NCBI RefSeq assembly: GCF_003854965.1
Contig: NZ_RQPI01000001.1
Coordinates: 1,097,781-1,161,780 of the forward strand
Direction of reading: 5' to 3'
Length of the DNA: 64,000 bases
Source of the DNA: Paenibacillus rhizophilus
GTDB taxonomy: Bacteria > Bacillota > Bacilli > Paenibacillales > Paenibacillaceae
In this document: piece after piece, positions 62,813-64,000 of the stretch
Layout: each line of letters begins with the position of its first letter
Position numbering within the stretch: the first letter of the stretch is position 1
Notes under the pieces: generated by a model
Databases searched by the model: none
The model's input: only the letters and a program-made list of their open reading frames with translations
What the model was told of the DNA's origin: nothing
Made by a program: the position numbers and the translations under genes

Positions 62813-63673
62813 TCAAACAATGGCGGGAATACAACCGGCGGCAGGGGAGGATTCCGGTCTCCCAACAAGATATCCTTGTCCGTAATCGATTGCCGCTTCA
62901 CGCAAATATTTAAGCTCCGCTTCGGTTTCAATGCCTTCGGCAATGACGCGTGTCCCCGACGCCTGGGCATATTCGCGTATTAGTCCAAGCAGATGCTGCT
63001 GCTCTCGATTTCCGTTGATGCCTCTGATCAGCGACTTGTCCAGCTTGATGAATTCCGGCTTCAGGTATACCAGCGTCTTCAGGCTGTTATAGCCCGAACC
63101 GGCATCGTCGACTGCAATCCGGAAGCCTTGCTTGCGGTAATGCGCCAGCGTTTTTTCGAAACCGACATAATCATGGACTGCCTGCCTTTCCGTCAATTCC
63201 AGAACAACTCGGGATGGCGTCAACCCCAGTTGTTTGAGCAGACTAACGGTTTCACCGCTTTTGTAACGTTCATCATTCAGTATGCCGGGACTTACATTGA
63301 TAAAAAGAAGCTCAGAACCGCCAAAGCCTGCGACAGAGGCACTGCCTACGTAACGCGTAAGCGATACCCTTCGACAGTAACGATCCAGTCTGGACGTATA
63401 CTCCGTCTTTGCCGCGAACTCATAGAAGATATCCGCCGAGTGAAAGAGCTGCGAAGCGGGAGGGCGGTTCAGCGCCTCATGCCCCATGGTTTGGCCAGTT
63501 GCCAGCTCAACGATAGGCTGATAAAAGGTGGAAAGCGCTTCTTGATTCATAACCCTCAGAAACTCCGCCAGTCGTCTTAATTCTGTAATTTCTCTCTTCA
63601 CCTTGATGTTGATATGCCTTAGGTAATGCAGAATGGCCGCATCTTCCATAAAGGATATGTATGGTTTTATCAT
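62813..63673 (-). CDS. EAL-domain c-di-GMP phosphodiesterase
   Basis: 286 residues. An N-terminal helical part (~1-40) leads to an EAL domain with metal and catalytic residues in place: GHEALNRP, LLFINVSPG, LELTERQAV, IAVDDAGSGYNSL, FIKLDKSLIRG, VIAEGIET and YGQGYLVGRP. It should cut c-di-GMP to pGpG. Ribosome binding site AGGAG. Promoter at 63732-63759. Ends shortly after the EAL domain, with the CBS-GGDEF part as a separate downstream gene. Confidence 0.9.
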   Translation of the reverse strand: MIKPYISFMEDAAILHYLRHINIKVKREITELRRLAEFLRVMNQEALSTFYQPIVELATGQTMGHEALNRPPASQLFHSADIFYEFAAKTEYTSRLDRYCRRVSLTRYVGSASVAGFGGSELLFINVSPGILNDERYKSGETVSLLKQLGLTPSRVVLELTERQAVHDYVGFEKTLAHYRKQGFRIAVDDAGSGYNSLKTLVYLKPEFIKLDKSLIRGINGNREQQHLLGLIREYAQASGTRVIAEGIETEAELKYLREAAIDYGQGYLVGRPESSPAAGCIPAIV

Positions 63674-63731
63674 ATTCGCTCCTGCACGCTATTCGTCTGA
63701 ATTTCCGATACTCTTATAGGATAGGGCCGCA

Positions 63732-63759
63732 ATATTAACTACAGATAAAATTCAGTCAA
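63732..63759 (-). promoter_or_regulatory. Sigma-A promoter of the EAL/GGDEF operon
   Basis: On the minus strand TTGACT (63759-63754), 16 bases, TAATAT (63737-63732), 59 bases before the EAL start. Confidence 0.65.
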
Positions 63760-63873
63760 GTGTTTCCACGTAAATAATCCAGTTGGCCTAATTCCAAAGA
63801 CCCATATTGCTTGTATCTATCGCTTTGGCGATACAAAACGTTTATAAGCGTGAACTTAAAAATTCTTCTATTT

Positions 63874-64000
63874 ATCGAGTAGGAGGGGGCGGTAAGCCCC
63901 CGTCCTCTCACACCACCGTACATGCGGGTCCGCATACGGCGGTTCCAAAAGGTTAACCAAGCTCCAGATAACGTGAAAGCAAACTTTTCAGCCCTTTCCC
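63874..64000 (-). mobile_element. 3' end of a group II intron (class C-like), continuing off window
   Basis: On the minus strand the last intron bases fold as domain V and VI. Domain V: CCGCCGTA pairs with TACGGTGG, a two-base bulge (TG), then TGCG/CGCA capped by GACC; the triad position reads CGC, as in bacterial class C introns. Domain VI: GGGGGC pairs with GCCCCC and the intron ends CTACTCGAT at 63874, with the likely branch A in CCTACTCG. Upstream, a frame ending RYLELG then TAA at 63953 may be the end of the intron-encoded protein. Everything 5' is off window. Confidence 0.82.

Overview
The window looks like chromosomal DNA of an endospore-forming, mid-GC Bacillota, most likely Paenibacillus or a close relative. 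The evidence is the gene set (spoVM, spoVIF, a gerA-type germination operon, remA, prkC/prpC, RqcH, the Ca2+-ATPase YloB), strong AGGAGG-type ribosome binding sites, TTGACA/TATAAT promoters, U-run terminators, and gene order matching the Bacillus subtilis ylo cluster. No rRNA, tRNA or CRISPR array was seen. The genus is inferred from gene content only.

Layout. 1-14.4 kb is a mosaic of short units: an in-frame macro-domain/GNAT fusion, a metallophosphoesterase, a small transaldolase, MarR + MFS, the RNA polymerase recycling helicase HelD, a likely small-RNA gene, an aromatic-acid-exporter-like protein, a PAP2 phosphatase, an Hfq-like protein, a lactonase, an orphan LytTR regulator, a membrane-anchored PrsA and a nitroreductase. 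14.5-26.2 kb carries a stalk-domain lipoprotein, TraX, an aldose epimerase, MgtC, a three-gene TrpXYZ-type ABC importer, an NlpC/P60 lipoprotein, a KhtTU-type K+/H+ antiporter and spoVIF.

26.3-59 kb is the conserved core. On the minus strand it runs yloB, dapF, gerAA-AC-AB, yitJ, yicC, remA, gmk, rpoZ, coaBC, priA, def, fmt, rsmB, rlmN, prpC, prkC, rsgA, rpe, spoVM, fakA, degV, recG; rpmB and rqcH are on the plus strand. Relative to B. subtilis, thiN and yloU are missing and dapF, the ger operon and yitJ are inserted. Many junctions are ATGA overlaps, so transcription and translation are tightly coupled. 59-64 kb holds a PHP-domain protein with a coupled 37-codon micro-ORF, a LysR regulator, an unknown protein, and a c-di-GMP pair (CBS-GGDEF and EAL) in separate genes. 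The 3' end of a class-C-like group II intron enters at the right edge.

The least explained signals are: a two-copy dispersed double-hairpin element (7598-7699 and 31449-31543), both copies in sense orientation just 3' of a gene; an orphan transcription unit with a perfect sigma-A promoter and terminator (7414-7597); a divergent Hfq-like protein lacking the usual Sm2 histidine; the macro-GNAT fusion; and several micro-ORFs coupled to operon genes.
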